From Eurosta solidaginis (taxonomy: Eukaryota > Arthropoda > Insecta > Diptera > Tephritidae): a DNA stretch of 64,000 nt. Made by a program: the position numbers and the translations under genes. The DNA is taken from contig NC_090320.1 of the NCBI RefSeq assembly GCF_040869045.1, positions 119,111,112 to 119,175,111 of the forward strand. The letters are read 5' to 3'. Position 1 is the stretch's first letter; each line of letters opens with the position of its first letter. A model generated the notes under the pieces. That model was given only the letters and a program-made list of their open reading frames with translations. It ran no database searches and was not told the origin of the DNA. Positions 1 to 11,505 of the stretch are shown one piece after another.

Positions 1-536
1 GCTGCGATGATACCTGTTCCGAAATTTGTGCCGACATTTCAGATATACATACGTGCCTCTTGCGCTTCCAGTTGAGATGCCAAATATGTCTTCTGTTCTT
101 TCAATTGTGATGTTATACGGGTTTCCTGCGATTACAGTTGGGATACCATATACGTCTTCTGTTCTTCTATCTTCGATGTTATTCGTGTCTCTTGGGATTC
201 CATCTGTGATGACATATACGTTTTCTGTTCTTCCAGTTGTGATGACATGTTGGTGGATATTTGTGATGACATTTCGGACATTTGTGCCGATATTGCAACC
301 AATATCATGTTCAAGTCTGTGTTCGCCATTGTCTGCGGTGTTTCATTTTTCTCCTCCAATTTTGTTGTCTCATCGCCATCAAGATGAAAGATATACTCGT
401 CCACATCAATTCCTTTTGCTTCCATTGCCTCTCGTAGCCGTGCTTGAAGTTCAAGTTTAACGCCGCTTGTATTCAATCCACGGCTCTCCAATTCTTTCTT
501 CAGTTGCTGGATCTTCAATTCACTGAACTTTGCCAT
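1..536 (-). pseudogene. gag-like protein of an LTR retrotransposon (SAP domain plus 22-residue repeats), broken
   Basis: Translation starts at the ATG at 536 on the minus strand. Residues 1-35 look like a SAP motif (helix-turn-helix, residues FSELKIQQLKKELESRG), a fold often found at the N-terminus of fly LTR-element Gag proteins. From about residue 85 the protein is built of 22-residue, glutamine-rich repeats (SSQxExQxTRITSxxEEQKTY), about 66 bp each. A TAA ends the first open stretch at 132, yet the repeat continues in the same frame to about position 20, where a second stop follows. The gene lies directly behind a primer binding site and LTR, so it is the 5' end of an element that continues left of the window. 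Gag identity is inferred from position and the SAP domain. Confidence 0.7.
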
Positions 537-570
537 GTCCTTGTTGTCCTCTGGAATTTATTCAACAATT

Positions 571-585
571 CCTCTTCTGACACCA
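571..585 (-). promoter_or_regulatory. tRNA primer binding site of the LTR element
   Basis: On the minus strand TGGTGTCAGAAGAGG begins two bases after the LTR end. It starts with the TGG expected for the complement of a tRNA CCA end. Which tRNA is used cannot be told by eye. Confidence 0.7.
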
Positions 586-587
586 AT

Positions 588-1177
588 TGTAACGAATTTA
601 CTTGCAAATCCTCTTATTTTCTCTTTTGCTAAGTTCGCATCACTTAACTGTTGAATAAATAACTCCAATATTGAATAATGGAAAAATGGCCTTTATTAAA
701 GTACTTCACAATACCACTTATAATTTGCAACTAGATGGCTTGCTTAATAACCAAATTGATTGATAGCTCAAATGAAACTCACTTTCAAAATAATACTGCT
801 ATTGCTCACTAGATAGCGTCTTAATCGAAAACTGATTATAGCGCCTCTACCGCTGGTGCTTTTATACTCTGTGATTTCCTCGTGGCATCTTCTAGGCGCT
901 TCCAGAATTTTCTTAGTTGCCGTCATATAATTATAACTACAGATGCACGTATATAGCTTCTCATATGCGTGTATTTGTGAGCGACACCTCAACAATTACA
1001 ATTGCATACTTTTGGGAGCATCTCTTCTCTGCTGCGTGTACGTACATATGTGTAGACATAATGTTTTATTCGTTTATGTAGATACATAATGATTGATATA
1101 TGGATGTGCATGCAAGGCGCTCCTTAGCATCGGCTTAGAGATGGCAGCACCCCTTAGTTTTGCTAATATTCGTAACA
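588..1177 (-). repeat. 5' LTR of an LTR retrotransposon
   Basis: On the minus strand the LTR starts TGTTACGAATATTAG at 1177 and ends AATTCGTTACA at 588, giving TG...CA ends and a short terminal inverted repeat (TGTTACGAAT / ATTCGTTACA). It is 590 bp long. The primer binding site and gag follow on the 3' side. The base next to the TG end is 'atatatatgatgg' satellite sequence, so the element inserted into the tandem array that starts at 1178. The partner LTR is outside the window. Confidence 0.85.
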
Positions 1178-1430
1178 ATATATATGATGGCATATATAGT
1201 ATATATATATTTTTTTTGCGATTTCGGCCCGGTGGTATATATATTATATACTTCATATAAACTGTCATTTTTGCCCCTTTTTTACGGTTAGAAACTTAAA
1301 AAGTCATCAAATTTCATCAAATAGTTACGTCTACGTCATATATTTTTGAAATACGTAGTCATAGTTTTTACATGCAGACCACAAAAAACGTGAAGCTTTG
1401 CATCCTCACACAAAGTACCTACCTATTTTT

Positions 1431-1800
1431 ATACCTTTCACGAACATGAAATGGTATATTAATTTCGTCACGAAACCCACAATTGTAAGTCCTTATAGGA
1501 AAATAGATAGACCCACCATTAAGTATACCGAAATAACCAGCTTGAAGAGCTGAGTTGATTTAGCCATGTCCGTCTGTCCGTCCGTCTGTTTGTATGCAAA
1601 CTAGTCCCTCAATTTTTGAGACATCTTGATAAAATTTGGTGAGCGGGTGTATTTGGGTGTCTGATTAGACATTTGTCGGAATCGGCCGGATCGGACCACT
1701 ATAGCATATATCCTCCATACAACCGATTTTTCAGAAAAAGAGGATTTTTGTAATATCTTACTCAATTTAACAGATTGAAGCTTCAAACCTCACCATATAC
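1431..1800 (+). mobile_element. DINE-1/Helentron-like head module 1
   Basis: Starts with the palindrome atacctttcacgaacatgaa-type sequence ending in atggtat, followed by 'attaatttcgtcacgaa', 'aggaaaatagatagacccac' and the core 'gccatgtccgtctgtccgtc'. The ATACC...GGTAT palindrome followed by a CCGTCTGTCCGTC core is typical of fly DINE-1-type elements, from memory. It runs on into satellite monomers without a break. Confidence 0.65.
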
Positions 1801-2198
1801 TTTCGTATATTGCACATATTGTTGCCTGAAAAAATTGATGAGATCGGTCGTATATATAGTATATATCCCTCACAACCGATTGTTCAGATAAGAAACTTTT
1901 CGCAATTTCTACCCCATTTTAACAGCTATAAGCTTCAAATTTCACCGATTGCTTACGTGTATAGCATATATTGTTGTCTGAAAAAATCATAGGTGGTATA
2001 TATATTATATACTTCATATAAACTGTCATTTTTGCCCCTTTTTTACGGCTATAAGCTTAAAAATTCATCAAATTTCATCAAATAGTTACGTTTACGTCAT
2101 ATATTTTTGAAATACGTGATTCGTAGTCATAGTTTTTACATGCAGACCACAAAAAACATGAAGCTTTGCATCCTCACACAAAGTACCTACCTATTTTT

Positions 2199-2570
2199 AT
2201 ATCTTTCATGAAAATGAAATGGTATATTAATTTCGTCACGAAACCCAAAATTGTAAGTCCTTAAAGGAAAATAGATAGACCCACCATTAAGTATACCGAA
2301 ATAATCAGGTTGAAGAGCTGAGTGTATTTAGCCATGTCCGTCTGTCCGTCTGTCTGTTTGTATGCAAACTAGTCCCTCAATTTTTGAGATATCATGATAA
2401 AATTTCGTGAGCGGGTGTATTTGGGTGTCCGATTAGACATTTGTCGGAACCGGCTGGATCGGACCCCTATAGCATATATCCTCCATACAACCGATTTTTC
2501 AGAAAAAGAGGATTTTTGTAATATCTTACTCAATTTAACAGATTTAAGCTTCAACCTTCACCATATACTT
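2199..2570 (+). mobile_element. DINE-1/Helentron-like head module 2
   Basis: Same module as at 1431: palindrome atatctttcatgaaaatgaa...atggtat, then the cacgaaaccc and gtccgtctgtccgtctgtc blocks. It differs from module 1 by scattered substitutions, so the copies are old relative to one another. Confidence 0.65.
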
Positions 2571-3358
2571 TCGTATATTGCACATATTGCACAACCGATT
2601 GTTCAGATAAGAAACTTTTCGTAATTACTGCCCCATTTTAAGAGCTAGAGGCTTCGAATTTCAACGAATGCTTACGTATATAGCATATATTGTTGTCTGA
2701 AAAAATCATAAAGATCGGTGGTATATATAGTATATATATATATTCTCACAATTTTAGCCCCATTTTAACAGCTAGAAGATTCAAATTACACCGAATGCTT
2801 ACGTATATAGCACATATTGTTGTGTCAAAAAATCATAGAGATCGGAGATATATATAATAAATATATGATGGTATATATAGCATATATATATAATATATAT
2901 ATATTTTTTTTTGCGATTTCGGCCCCATTTTAACAGCTAGAAGCTGCAAAATTTCACCAAATGCTTACGTGTATAGCATATATTGATGACTGAGAAAATC
3001 ATTGAGATCGGTGGTATACATAGTATATATCTCATACAACCGATTGTTCATATAAGAAACTTTGCGCAATTTCTGCCCCGTTTTAACAGCTAGAAGCTTC
3101 AAATTTCACCAAATGCGTACGTATATAGCATATATTTTAGTCTGAAAAAATCGTAGAGATCGGTGGTATATATTTTATATACTTCATATAAACTGTAATT
3201 TTTGCCCCTTTTTTATGGCTAGAAGCTTCAAAATTCATCAAATAGTTACGTTTACCTCATATATTTTTGAAATACGTGATTCGTAGTCATAGTTTTTACA
3301 TGCAGACCACAAAAAACGTGAAGTTTGGCATCCTCACACAAAGTACCTACCTATTTTT

Positions 3359-3725
3359 ATACCTTTCATGAAAATGAAATGGTATATTAATTTCGCCACG
3401 AAACCCAAAATTGTAAGTCCTTAAAGGAAAATAGATAGACCCACCATTAAGTATACCGAAATAATCAGGTTGAAGAGCTGAGTTGATTTAGCCATATCCG
3501 TCTGTCCGTCTGTCTGTTTGTATGCAAACTAGTCCCTCAATTTTTGAGATATCTGGATAAAATTTCGTGAGCGGGTGTCCGATTAGACATTTGTTGGAAC
3601 CGGCCGGATCGGACCCCTATAGTATATATCCTCCATACCACCGATTTTTCAGAAAAAGAGGATTTTTCTAATATCTTACTCAATTTAACAGATTGAAGCT
3701 TCAAACTTCACCACATACTTTCGTA
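3359..3725 (+). mobile_element. DINE-1/Helentron-like head module 3
   Basis: Third copy of the palindrome-led module. It carries a small deletion in the 'gcgggtgtatttgggtgtcc' block, reading gcgggtgtccg, which separates it from modules 1, 2 and 4. Confidence 0.65.
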
Positions 3726-4837
3726 TATTGCACATATTGTTGCCTGAAAAAATTGACGAGATCGGTCCTATATATAGTATATATCCCCCACAAACGATTG
3801 TTCAGATAAGAAACTTTTCGTAAATACTGCCTTATTTTAAGAGCTAGAGGCTTCAAATTTCAATGAATGCTTACGTTTATAGCATATATTGTTGTCTGAA
3901 AAAATCATATAGATCGGTGGTATATATAGTATATATATGGTGGTATATATATATATTTTCGAAATTTTAGCCCCATTTTAACAGCTAAAAGCTTCAAATT
4001 TCACCGAATGCTTACGTATTTAGCATATATTGTTGTCTGAAAAAATCATAGAGATCGGTTGTATATATAGTATATATCTCATACAACCGATTGTTCAGAT
4101 AAGAAACTTTTCGCAATTTCTACCCCATTTTAACAGCTATAAGCTTCAAATTTCACCGATATAGTATATATTGTTGTGTCAAAAAATCATAGAGATCGGT
4201 GATATATAATATATATATATGATGGTATATATAGTATATATATATAATATATATATATTTTTTTTGCGATTTCGGCCCCATTTTAACAGCTAGAAGCTTC
4301 AAATTTCACCAAATGCTTACGTGTATAGCATATATTGGTGTCTGAGAAAATCATAGAGATCGGTGGTATACATAGTATATATATCATACAACCGATTGTT
4401 CAGATAAGAAACTTTGCGCAATTTCTGCCCCGTTTTAACAGCTAGAAGCTTCAAATTTCACCAAATGCGTACGTATATAGCATATATTTTAGTCTGAAAA
4501 AATTGTAGAGATCGGTGATATACATAGTATATATCTCATACAACCGATTGTTCAGATAAGAAACTTTGCGCAATTTCTGCCCCGTTTTAACAGCTAGAAG
4601 CTTCAAATTTCACCAAATGCGTACGTACATATATAGCATATGTTTTAGTCTGAAAAAATCGTAGAGATCGGTGGTATATATATTATATACTTCATATAAA
4701 CTGTAACTTTTTCCCCTTTTTTACGGCTAGAAGCTTCAAAATTCATCAAATAGTTACGTTTACCTCATATATTTTTGAAATACGTGATTCGTAGTCATAA
4801 TTTTTACATGCAGACTACAAAGAACGTGAAGTTTGGC

Positions 4838-5115
4838 ATCCGAAATAATCAGGTTGAAGAGCTGAGTTGATTTAGCCATGTCCGTCTGCCCGTCTGTCCG
4901 TCTGTCTGTTTGTATGCAAACTAGTCCCTCAATGTTTGAGATATCTTGATAAAATTTGGTGAGCGGGTGTATTTGGGTGTCCGATTAGACATTTGTCGGA
5001 ACCGGCGGGATAGAAGCACTATAGCATATATCCTCCATACAACCGATTTTTCAGAAAAAGAGGATTTTTGTAATATCTTACTCAATTTAACAGATTGAAG
5101 CTTCAAACTTCACCA
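4838..5115 (+). mobile_element. DINE-1/Helentron-like head module 4, lacking its palindrome
   Basis: The spacer sequence 'gaagtttggcatc' joins directly to 'cgaaataatcaggttgaaga', so the palindrome and about 120 bp behind it are deleted. The CCGTCTGTCCGTC core is extended by one extra repeat (ccgtctgcccgtctgtccgt). Confidence 0.6.
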
Positions 5116-5554
5116 TATACTTTCGTATATTGCACATATTTTTGCCTGAAAAAATTGATGAGATCGGTCGTATATATAGTATATATCCCCCACAACCGAT
5201 TGTTCAGATAAGAAACTTTTCGTAATTACTGCCCTATTTTAAGAGCTAGAGGCTTCAAATTTCAATGAATGCTTACGTATATAGCATGTATTGTTGTCTG
5301 AAAAAATCATAAAGATCGGTGGTATATATAGTATATATATGGTGGTATATATAGTATATATATATAGTATATATATATATATTTTCGCGAATTTTAGCCC
5401 CATTTTAACAGCTAGAAGCTTCAAATTTCACCGAATGCTTACGTATATAGCATATATTGTTGTCTGAAAATATCATAGAGATCGGTTGTATATATAGTAT
5501 ATATCTCATACAACCGATTGTTCATATAAGAAACTTTTAGCAATTTCTACGCCA

Positions 5555-7098
5555 TTTTAACAGCTATAATCTTAAAATTTTACCGATTGCTTACGTATAT
5601 AGTATATATTGTTGTGTCAAAAAATCATACAGATCGGTGGTATATATAATATATATATGATGGTATATATAGTATATATATATTTTTTTTGCGATTTCTG
5701 CCCCATTTTAACAGCTAGAAACTTCAAATTTCACCAAATGCTTACGTGTATAGCATATATTAATGTCTGAAAAAATCATTGAAATCGGTGGTATACATAG
5801 TATATATCTCATACAACCGATTGTTCAGATAAGAAACTTTGCGCAATTTCTGCTCCTTTTTAACAGCTAGAAGCTTCTAATTTCACCAAATGCTTACGTA
5901 TATACCATGAAAAAATCATAGAGATCGGTGGTATATATATTATATGCTTCATATAAACTTTAATTTTTGCCCCTTTTTTACGGCTAGAAGCTTTAAAATT
6001 CATCAAATTTCATCAAATAGTTACGTTTACGTCATATATTTTTGAAATACGTGATTTGTAGTCATAGTTTTTACATGCAGACCACAAAAAACGTGAAGAT
6101 TTGCATCCTCACACAAAGTACCTACCTATTTTTTATTATTTTATATTATAAGCTTTTATTTACCTTCACTTGGCTGTTGTATGTAATGGAATCTTGCAAG
6201 TTAAATTTGATACACTTCCCGGTGTCCGATTGAGCTGAAATTTTGCACACATGTATAACTCCGATGACAATGCAATATTACTTTGTTAGAATTCGATAAA
6301 TTAATCGATAACACAGTTATCGATAAAGATTTGTGTTTACTTTGGCATAACAGCCTAAGTCCCATACAAACCCGCCGGTACCTAACCGTGGATTATGATA
6401 TTTAGACGTGGTGAATAACGCGTGTCACGCGTGGTGAATCTCACGCTTGCGAAAAGCGGAGACACAACCCTCTGTTGTATTTCTGTGTATAACCCACATA
6501 GCTGAATTTTTAAGGCTGTTTAACTTTGTAATCTTTTCTGTAATTTATTTTGCTTTTGGAAAAATTACCTATTTGACAGAAGCTGGCTGAAAAATATTGG
6601 CATATCATCTTGGAAAATTTGAGCAGATGTGGCAATTTCGCGCGTCCGTTGAACGAAATATTGACAATCTGCTGATCATCGCTAGGAAATTAGCGACATT
6701 CCATCAACTAGGCAGCACTTTAGCAATACTACCCTTATTATTTGGCCGCTCAAACACACACATATTAATTGTGCATTAAATCTAAAATAAACAAATACAC
6801 CATAATAATTTACACGGCCAAAGCCATAATAATTTACACGGATCATCAATTCTTTCTCTGATTCAAAAGCTGAACTACCAGCGCTACCGTCATCAGCTCA
6901 GTGTCATCATTGCCAGTAGCGCCAATAACACCAAACTCGTGCCTGACACACAAAAGTCGTTTCATTCAATAGCGCAAGTGAAATGTACTACGCACTCACT
7001 ACTAAGCAGCGTCAAAAATTCGCTTGGAGTCATTTCGTCAATGAGCTACCATTGAGCTAGCGCTATGCAATTTACATCACTAAAATTGCGCGAATGCC
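5555..7098 (+). repeat. Segmental duplication, copy A
   Basis: Satellite monomers followed by about 1 kb of low-copy sequence (from 'ccttcacttggctgttgtat' at 6161 to 'gcgaatgcccaggct' at about 7098). The same order recurs at 11506-12338 plus 15687-16354, where a hAT element interrupts it. The copies differ by substitutions and by a segment near 6670-6840 that is shorter in copy B. The low-copy part has no convincing ORF. It contains 'gaaaagcggagacacaaccc', a word also present in the MITE at 16571. Confidence 0.85.
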
Positions 7099-7104
7099 CA
7101 GGCT

Positions 7105-7131
7105 ATACCATTTCATTTTCATGAAAGGTAT
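7105..7131. repeat. Isolated DINE-1-type terminal palindrome
   Basis: Sequence ataccatttc...gaaaggtat is the 27-bp palindrome that opens the head modules at 1431, 2199 and 3359, here in the opposite orientation and without the rest of the module. It lies exactly between the end of duplication copy A and the 3' end of the LINE. Confidence 0.7.
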
Positions 7132-7182
7132 AAAAAGCATCTTAAAAAATAACAACCATTATTATTTTAACTTAAAAACTAA

Positions 7183-8975
7183 TTAGCTAGGAAAAAGTTC
7201 ATTTAATCTTTGTTTAAATACATCCTTCGTAGAGGAAAAATCAAGATTTCCAGGGTTCATAAGCGAATTAAATTCTTTCAAAGCTCTAAAAATCGGAGCA
7301 TTAGTTGCGTAATTAGTTCTAACAAAGTCCAACCAGAAAATATCGTGATTCCGTAAACTCCTCTGCGGGATATTAAAACGTATTCTCTCAAGCAAGAAGG
7401 GACAGTGAATTAATCCACTTATTAAGTTGAACACAAAAGTGAGGGACAGAATGGACCGTCTAGTATCTAAGGACTTTAAGCTAATAAGCAAACAACGACT
7501 CCTATAAGGTGGAATCGGGTCTCTGAAGTTTAATGACCGCAACGCAAAGCGGACAAACACTTTTTGAACTCGCTCAAGCCTCTTAATATGACAATCATAG
7601 TATGGTCTCCAGATAAAACAGCGTATTCTAATTTGAAACGTGCAAGCGAGGTGTACAGCAATTATAAAGTGTAGGGATCAGAAAAGTCAGAGCCAAAACG
7701 TCTAATGAATGCAAGTGCTGAATATGCCTTTGCAATTACGTAGCTTAAATGTCTGTGAAACAGAAATTTGGAATCAAATACAACACCTAGATCGATAATT
7801 TCACTTGAAGTGGGTAGTGGAAGCCCATCAATATTGTAAGATGTAGGCAGAAGACAGCGAGACTTAGAGTAGGAGACATGTGAGCACTTTTTAATATTTA
7901 AATTTAGTTTATTTCGTTTACACCAAATCGCGACATTATCTAAATCAGATTGGAGATTCGACACGTCCTCCTTACTTGTAATTGACGAATACAACTTTAA
8001 ATCATCAGCATATAAAAGAAAATTAGGGCACTTGAAACAACTGGATATATCATTTATGAAGATAATGAAAAGGAGTGGACCCAATATGCTACCCTGAGGA
8101 ACCCCAGACGTCGCAATGAACGAATCCGATGAGAACCCATCAACAACGACCTTAAAGTTACTACACGAGAGATAGGATTCAAACCAATTTAAAAGGGTGG
8201 AGTGAAATCCTAGAGCTCTAAGTTTCAATATTAAAATTTTGTGACTTACTTTGTCAAAAGCTTTTGAAAAGTCTGTGTATACAGTATCAACTTGAAGTCG
8301 GTTTTGAAACGCTGAGATACAATATTCCGAAAACACTGCCAGATTTGTGACCGTTGAACGACCTTTTACGAAACCATGCTGTTCAATGGAGATAAACCTA
8401 TTTACTGCAAAATAAATCTTATTTTTTACAATAGTCTCAAATAATTTTGATACGGAGGATATCTTAGCGATTGGTCTATAATTGGCAATATTATTCTTGT
8501 TGCCACTTTTAAATACTGGATTAATAGAGCCTACCTTCCAGGCATCAATGAACTGACCCCGCTCTAGTGATTTATTGAACAGAAGCAGCAGAGGGGCAGC
8601 GAATGCAGAACAACTTTTAAAAAGATATGATGACAACCCATCAACATCAGTATTTGTAGATGTATTCAGCTGTCGGATCCCTTCTTCAACATCATCAAGC
8701 GTTAAAGTTAATGATCCAAGATTTACTGGGGAACCAATGTTCGCGAAACACTCCGCATTCACGTCAGTGTCAGCTTCGAAATTAGACTTAAAGAACTGGG
8801 CAAAGAGATTAGCAGCCTCAGCAGTAGACTGGACTTGAGCATCATTGAGATAAACCACAGACGGAATACTTGAGCAAGATTTTCTGGAGTTGACATACCT
8901 CCAAAATGAGCTAGAACTATATTTTATATGCGATTCAAACTTACCAATATAACTACGCTTAAGATCCTTGTTCAA
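7183..8975 (-). pseudogene. LINE ORF2, reverse transcriptase and C-terminal region (broken)
   Basis: The main open part (8975-7662, 437 codons) has the standard RT series: NYRPIAKISSVSKLFE, HGFVKGRSTVTNL, DFSKAFDKVSH, SGVPQGSILGPLLF and LLYADDLKLY with catalytic YADD. It ends at a TAA at 7662. The same frame continues for about 30 codons, then a frameshift near 7615 leads into the remaining C-terminal part (7560-7183), which contains WRPYYDCHIKRLERVQK just before it. An in-frame TAA at about 8976-8990 separates this part from the endonuclease. The protein would copy LINE RNA at the nicked target. It cannot be made from this copy. Confidence 0.85.
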
Positions 8976-8990
8976 AAAATTAAATTGCTT

Positions 8991-10027
8991 TTAATAACGT
9001 AAATATATCTCTTTATGAGTCACAGAATTTGACAGCTTGAACTTCTCGAAATATTTATTTCTCAAATTTTTAAGTTTTAACAGCTCTTTGGTGTGCCAAG
9101 GAACTTTGTATCTGTATTTTTTAAGAACAGGGATATGTGCTTTGCAAATTTCCTTAATCTTATGCTTTAAAATTTCATAACAGTTGGAGACTTCAACATG
9201 GGAAAATAATATAATCCAGTCAATGGAATCAACTGCAAAATTTACCATATAAGCATCCATATTTCTAAAGCGATAACTGATAGATTCATCAACGGCGCAA
9301 ATAGAACTAAACTCATAGAATTCTATCTTTAGAATTAACGGTACATGGTGAATACCAGGAGTGGAAAGAGGATCAAGGCACTCAGAAATTGCATTATTTA
9401 CGTTATCATTAACAAAAATTAAGTCTAAGATACGAGATAGCTGATTAGAAAAGCTATCTATTTGAGTAAGACCGCAACTCATTAGATCATCTATCAAATA
9501 AATTTCGGATATGCTGTTGACTTTATTAGCAAAAAGCTGATTACAATCATCAATATAGGACCAATCAATATTTCCCAGATTGAAGTCACCAAGAACACAA
9601 ATACAGTAATGATCATGAAGATTAAATGCAATGTCCCGAATATTATCTACATGTGCTCTATAAAGCACATCATCACTAGAAGGAGGTATGTACGAAGCAC
9701 AAATAGTGATATTTGAAACGCCTTTGACTGACACACATAGCTGATCCAAAGTGTATCATTATTGTCTAACATAACCAGTGAGGAGCGGTATTTCCTTTTG
9801 ACTGCGAATAAAACACCTCCACCTCTACTATGACCAGTTTTAGTATAATCACGGTCCTTCCGAAACACATTGTAGAGATTAGTATCAAAATATTCACTGT
9901 CGTAAAAGCTCTCGTTTAGCCAAGTTTCAACGAGTACGAAAATATCATAATCTAGGTTTGAGCTCAATGCGAATAGCAGCCTAGACTTAGTTCTCAACCC
10001 CGAAACGTTTTGAAAATATATTTTCAA
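8991..10027 (-). pseudogene. LINE ORF2, apurinic-type endonuclease region (broken)
   Basis: Two overlapping frames (10027-9647 and 9749-8991) together cover an AP endonuclease domain of the type that nicks target DNA for LINE insertion. Visible motifs are the start IYFQNVSGLRTK, LVETWLN, the CVLGDFNLGNIDW core, and RILDLIFVN near the end. The two frames overlap at 9647-9749, which marks one frameshift. Domain order fits ORF2 of LINEs, with RT immediately downstream. Confidence 0.8.
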
Positions 10028-10059
10028 CTTCTTGGGACCAGTTACATTAACGGGATTAG

Positions 10060-11262
10060 TTATCGCTGCTGGAGCGATGCACCTTCTTGTTGAAAAAAAC
10101 GGAATGGACGAATTTTCACAAATTCAGGCCATATAGCTGGATCAAGCACCTTGTCAACGGAACATTCAGAAACACCCAGTTTGAAGTTAACTTTACTAAC
10201 TTTGTCAAGGGAAATATCTTTCTTCACCAGAGTATGACAGATTAATAAATTAGTCTCAATTTTAGCACGACTTGAGACATAGGCCAAGATATCAGCTTCC
10301 TTAACACTTGGCGTGAATGACGATATATGCAGATATTTAAAAACGGGAACAACTTTTAATTCATTATTATTTGAATTACCCACAACAATGGGCTTATTTC
10401 GCTTTCTGCGATTATTTTTCGCAACGATTTCCCACTGGGGTACTTGGCGCTCAGAAGATTGATTAAACCCAGCACCGCGAGGCGCAGCGACCGCGGCAAA
10501 GCTAGGGATAGTAGCTTCACTTGATTTGCCTTTTGCATTTTTGTTTGCATGTATGCGAGGCGTAGGCGTAGTCGTAGCAGAGCCTTCCAACGCAGCATTG
10601 GATGTAGCTGCAGGTATAGCATTTGCAGAGGGAGAAGGAAAACCAGCATTATGACTTGATCTGTTGTTTTAGTTTACCTTTAATTCCAATTCTCTTAATT
10701 CCACATTCTTTGTTGTGCTTGAATTGGTTGGTTTGACACTCACAGCTTTCTCAGTAGCAGAATCATTGATTATGGGCTGTATTAACAATTTACCCACAAT
10801 GTTACTTAGATTTTTAATTTCAGAAGTTATTGCTGAGAGAAGAGAGTGTTTATTCTCCAACTTAGAGCGCAGAACACAAATTTCAGCAGTAAGATCATCC
10901 GATTTCAGCATTAAATATTTCATGACGAGTGCATTGACACTCGACAGAATGCGAGCATTTTCGCGTCTCACTTCAGCAAGTTCATCGGCTAGCAGTGCTA
11001 ATTGATGATTGTTTTTGTTTGCACTAACACTTTCATCACAATTATTATTAACAGATGGTAAAACAGACAGAGGTTGTTGGTGCATAGATAAGCGCCTTTC
11101 AGCAGAGCAAGTTTTGCAAAAAAAAAGGTTTGTCAGAAGCCAGCAAAAAGTCCAGGTCACTCTGCAACAAACCAACACACTCAAGGTGAAAAATCTCTTT
11201 ACACAGACTGCACTGCACCGTCGGCTTCCCACGATTCACTTTATGTCCGCAACTGCACGCAA
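10060..11262 (-). pseudogene. LINE ORF1 (PHD finger, coiled coil, RRM-like end), broken
   Basis: Two open stretches (11232-10669 and 10590-10060) are in one frame, separated by a TAA at about 10669. Before the first stretch, in another frame, the minus strand reads a C-S-C-G / CSLC / HLEC pattern; with the CKTC inside the ORF this makes a PHD-like zinc finger split by a frameshift in a run of T near 11125. A heptad-rich coiled coil follows (ELAEVRRENARILSSVN). The C-terminal half (FKYLHISSFTPSVKEADI ... PAIWPEFVKIRPF) resembles the RRM-like end of CR1-group ORF1 proteins, which bind the element RNA. Recognition of the last domain is from memory. Confidence 0.65.
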
Positions 11263-11505
11263 CGGCATGTCAGCCTGTTAGCTACACTTTTTGGTAATTT
11301 AACTTCAATGCACGGAATTCGGAATATCTAAAGATATATTGATTTATTCGTATTGAAATATTAGCCTTATTGTTTTATCATGTTAACGATTATCCAAAAG
11401 ACAAACAAATGTGCATTAACATGATTTAAACACTACAAACTCATTAGGTTAGATAAATATACGGAGCAAATTGAGAACACGTCCGAAAAAGGCGACGTCG
11501 CTTTA

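Larger units (their letters stand above)
1178..6110 (+). repeat. AT-rich tandem array interspersed with DINE-1/Helentron-like modules
   Basis: The stretch is made of repeats of a roughly 152-bp monomer: 'ttcaaatttcaccaaatgcttacg', 'tatagcatatattgttgtctg', 'aaaatcatagagatcggtgg', a variable TA-rich stretch, 'acaaccgattgttcagataag', 'gcaatttctgccccatttta', 'acagctagaagc'. Monomers alternate with a shared spacer ('cttcatataaactg' through 'cacaaagtacctacctattt') and with four DINE-1-like head modules listed separately. Short ORFs of about 60 codons here are translations of the repeat and are not genes. Internal tandem repeats are known in DINE-1/Helentron elements of flies; assignment of this array to that group is inference. 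Confidence 0.8.
7133..11505 (-). mobile_element. CR1-like non-LTR retrotransposon (LINE), nearly full length, inactive
   Basis: The minus strand reads, in order, a leader (11505-11260), ORF1 with a PHD-like zinc finger, coiled coil and RRM-like end, then ORF2 with AP endonuclease and reverse transcriptase, then a short AT-rich 3' end. This order and the ORF1 type are typical of the CR1 group; Jockey-group membership cannot be excluded. There is no RNase H. Left flank is the DINE palindrome and right flank is satellite sequence (ttttaacagctat). I see no clear target duplication. All reading frames contain lesions. Confidence 0.75.

Noticed and set aside
1601..5424. Repeated ORFs of about 61 codons (MKLQSVKLSKILQKSSF type)
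   Set aside because: They are translations of the DINE-like head module present in each copy, without family similarity or start context.
1178..6110. CRISPR-like array
   Set aside because: Repeats are long, contiguous and diverged without unique spacers, in a eukaryotic genome.
6597..6779. 60-codon ORF shared by duplication copies A and B
   Set aside because: The matching region in copy B (15976-16305) differs in length and frame, so there is no sign of coding constraint.
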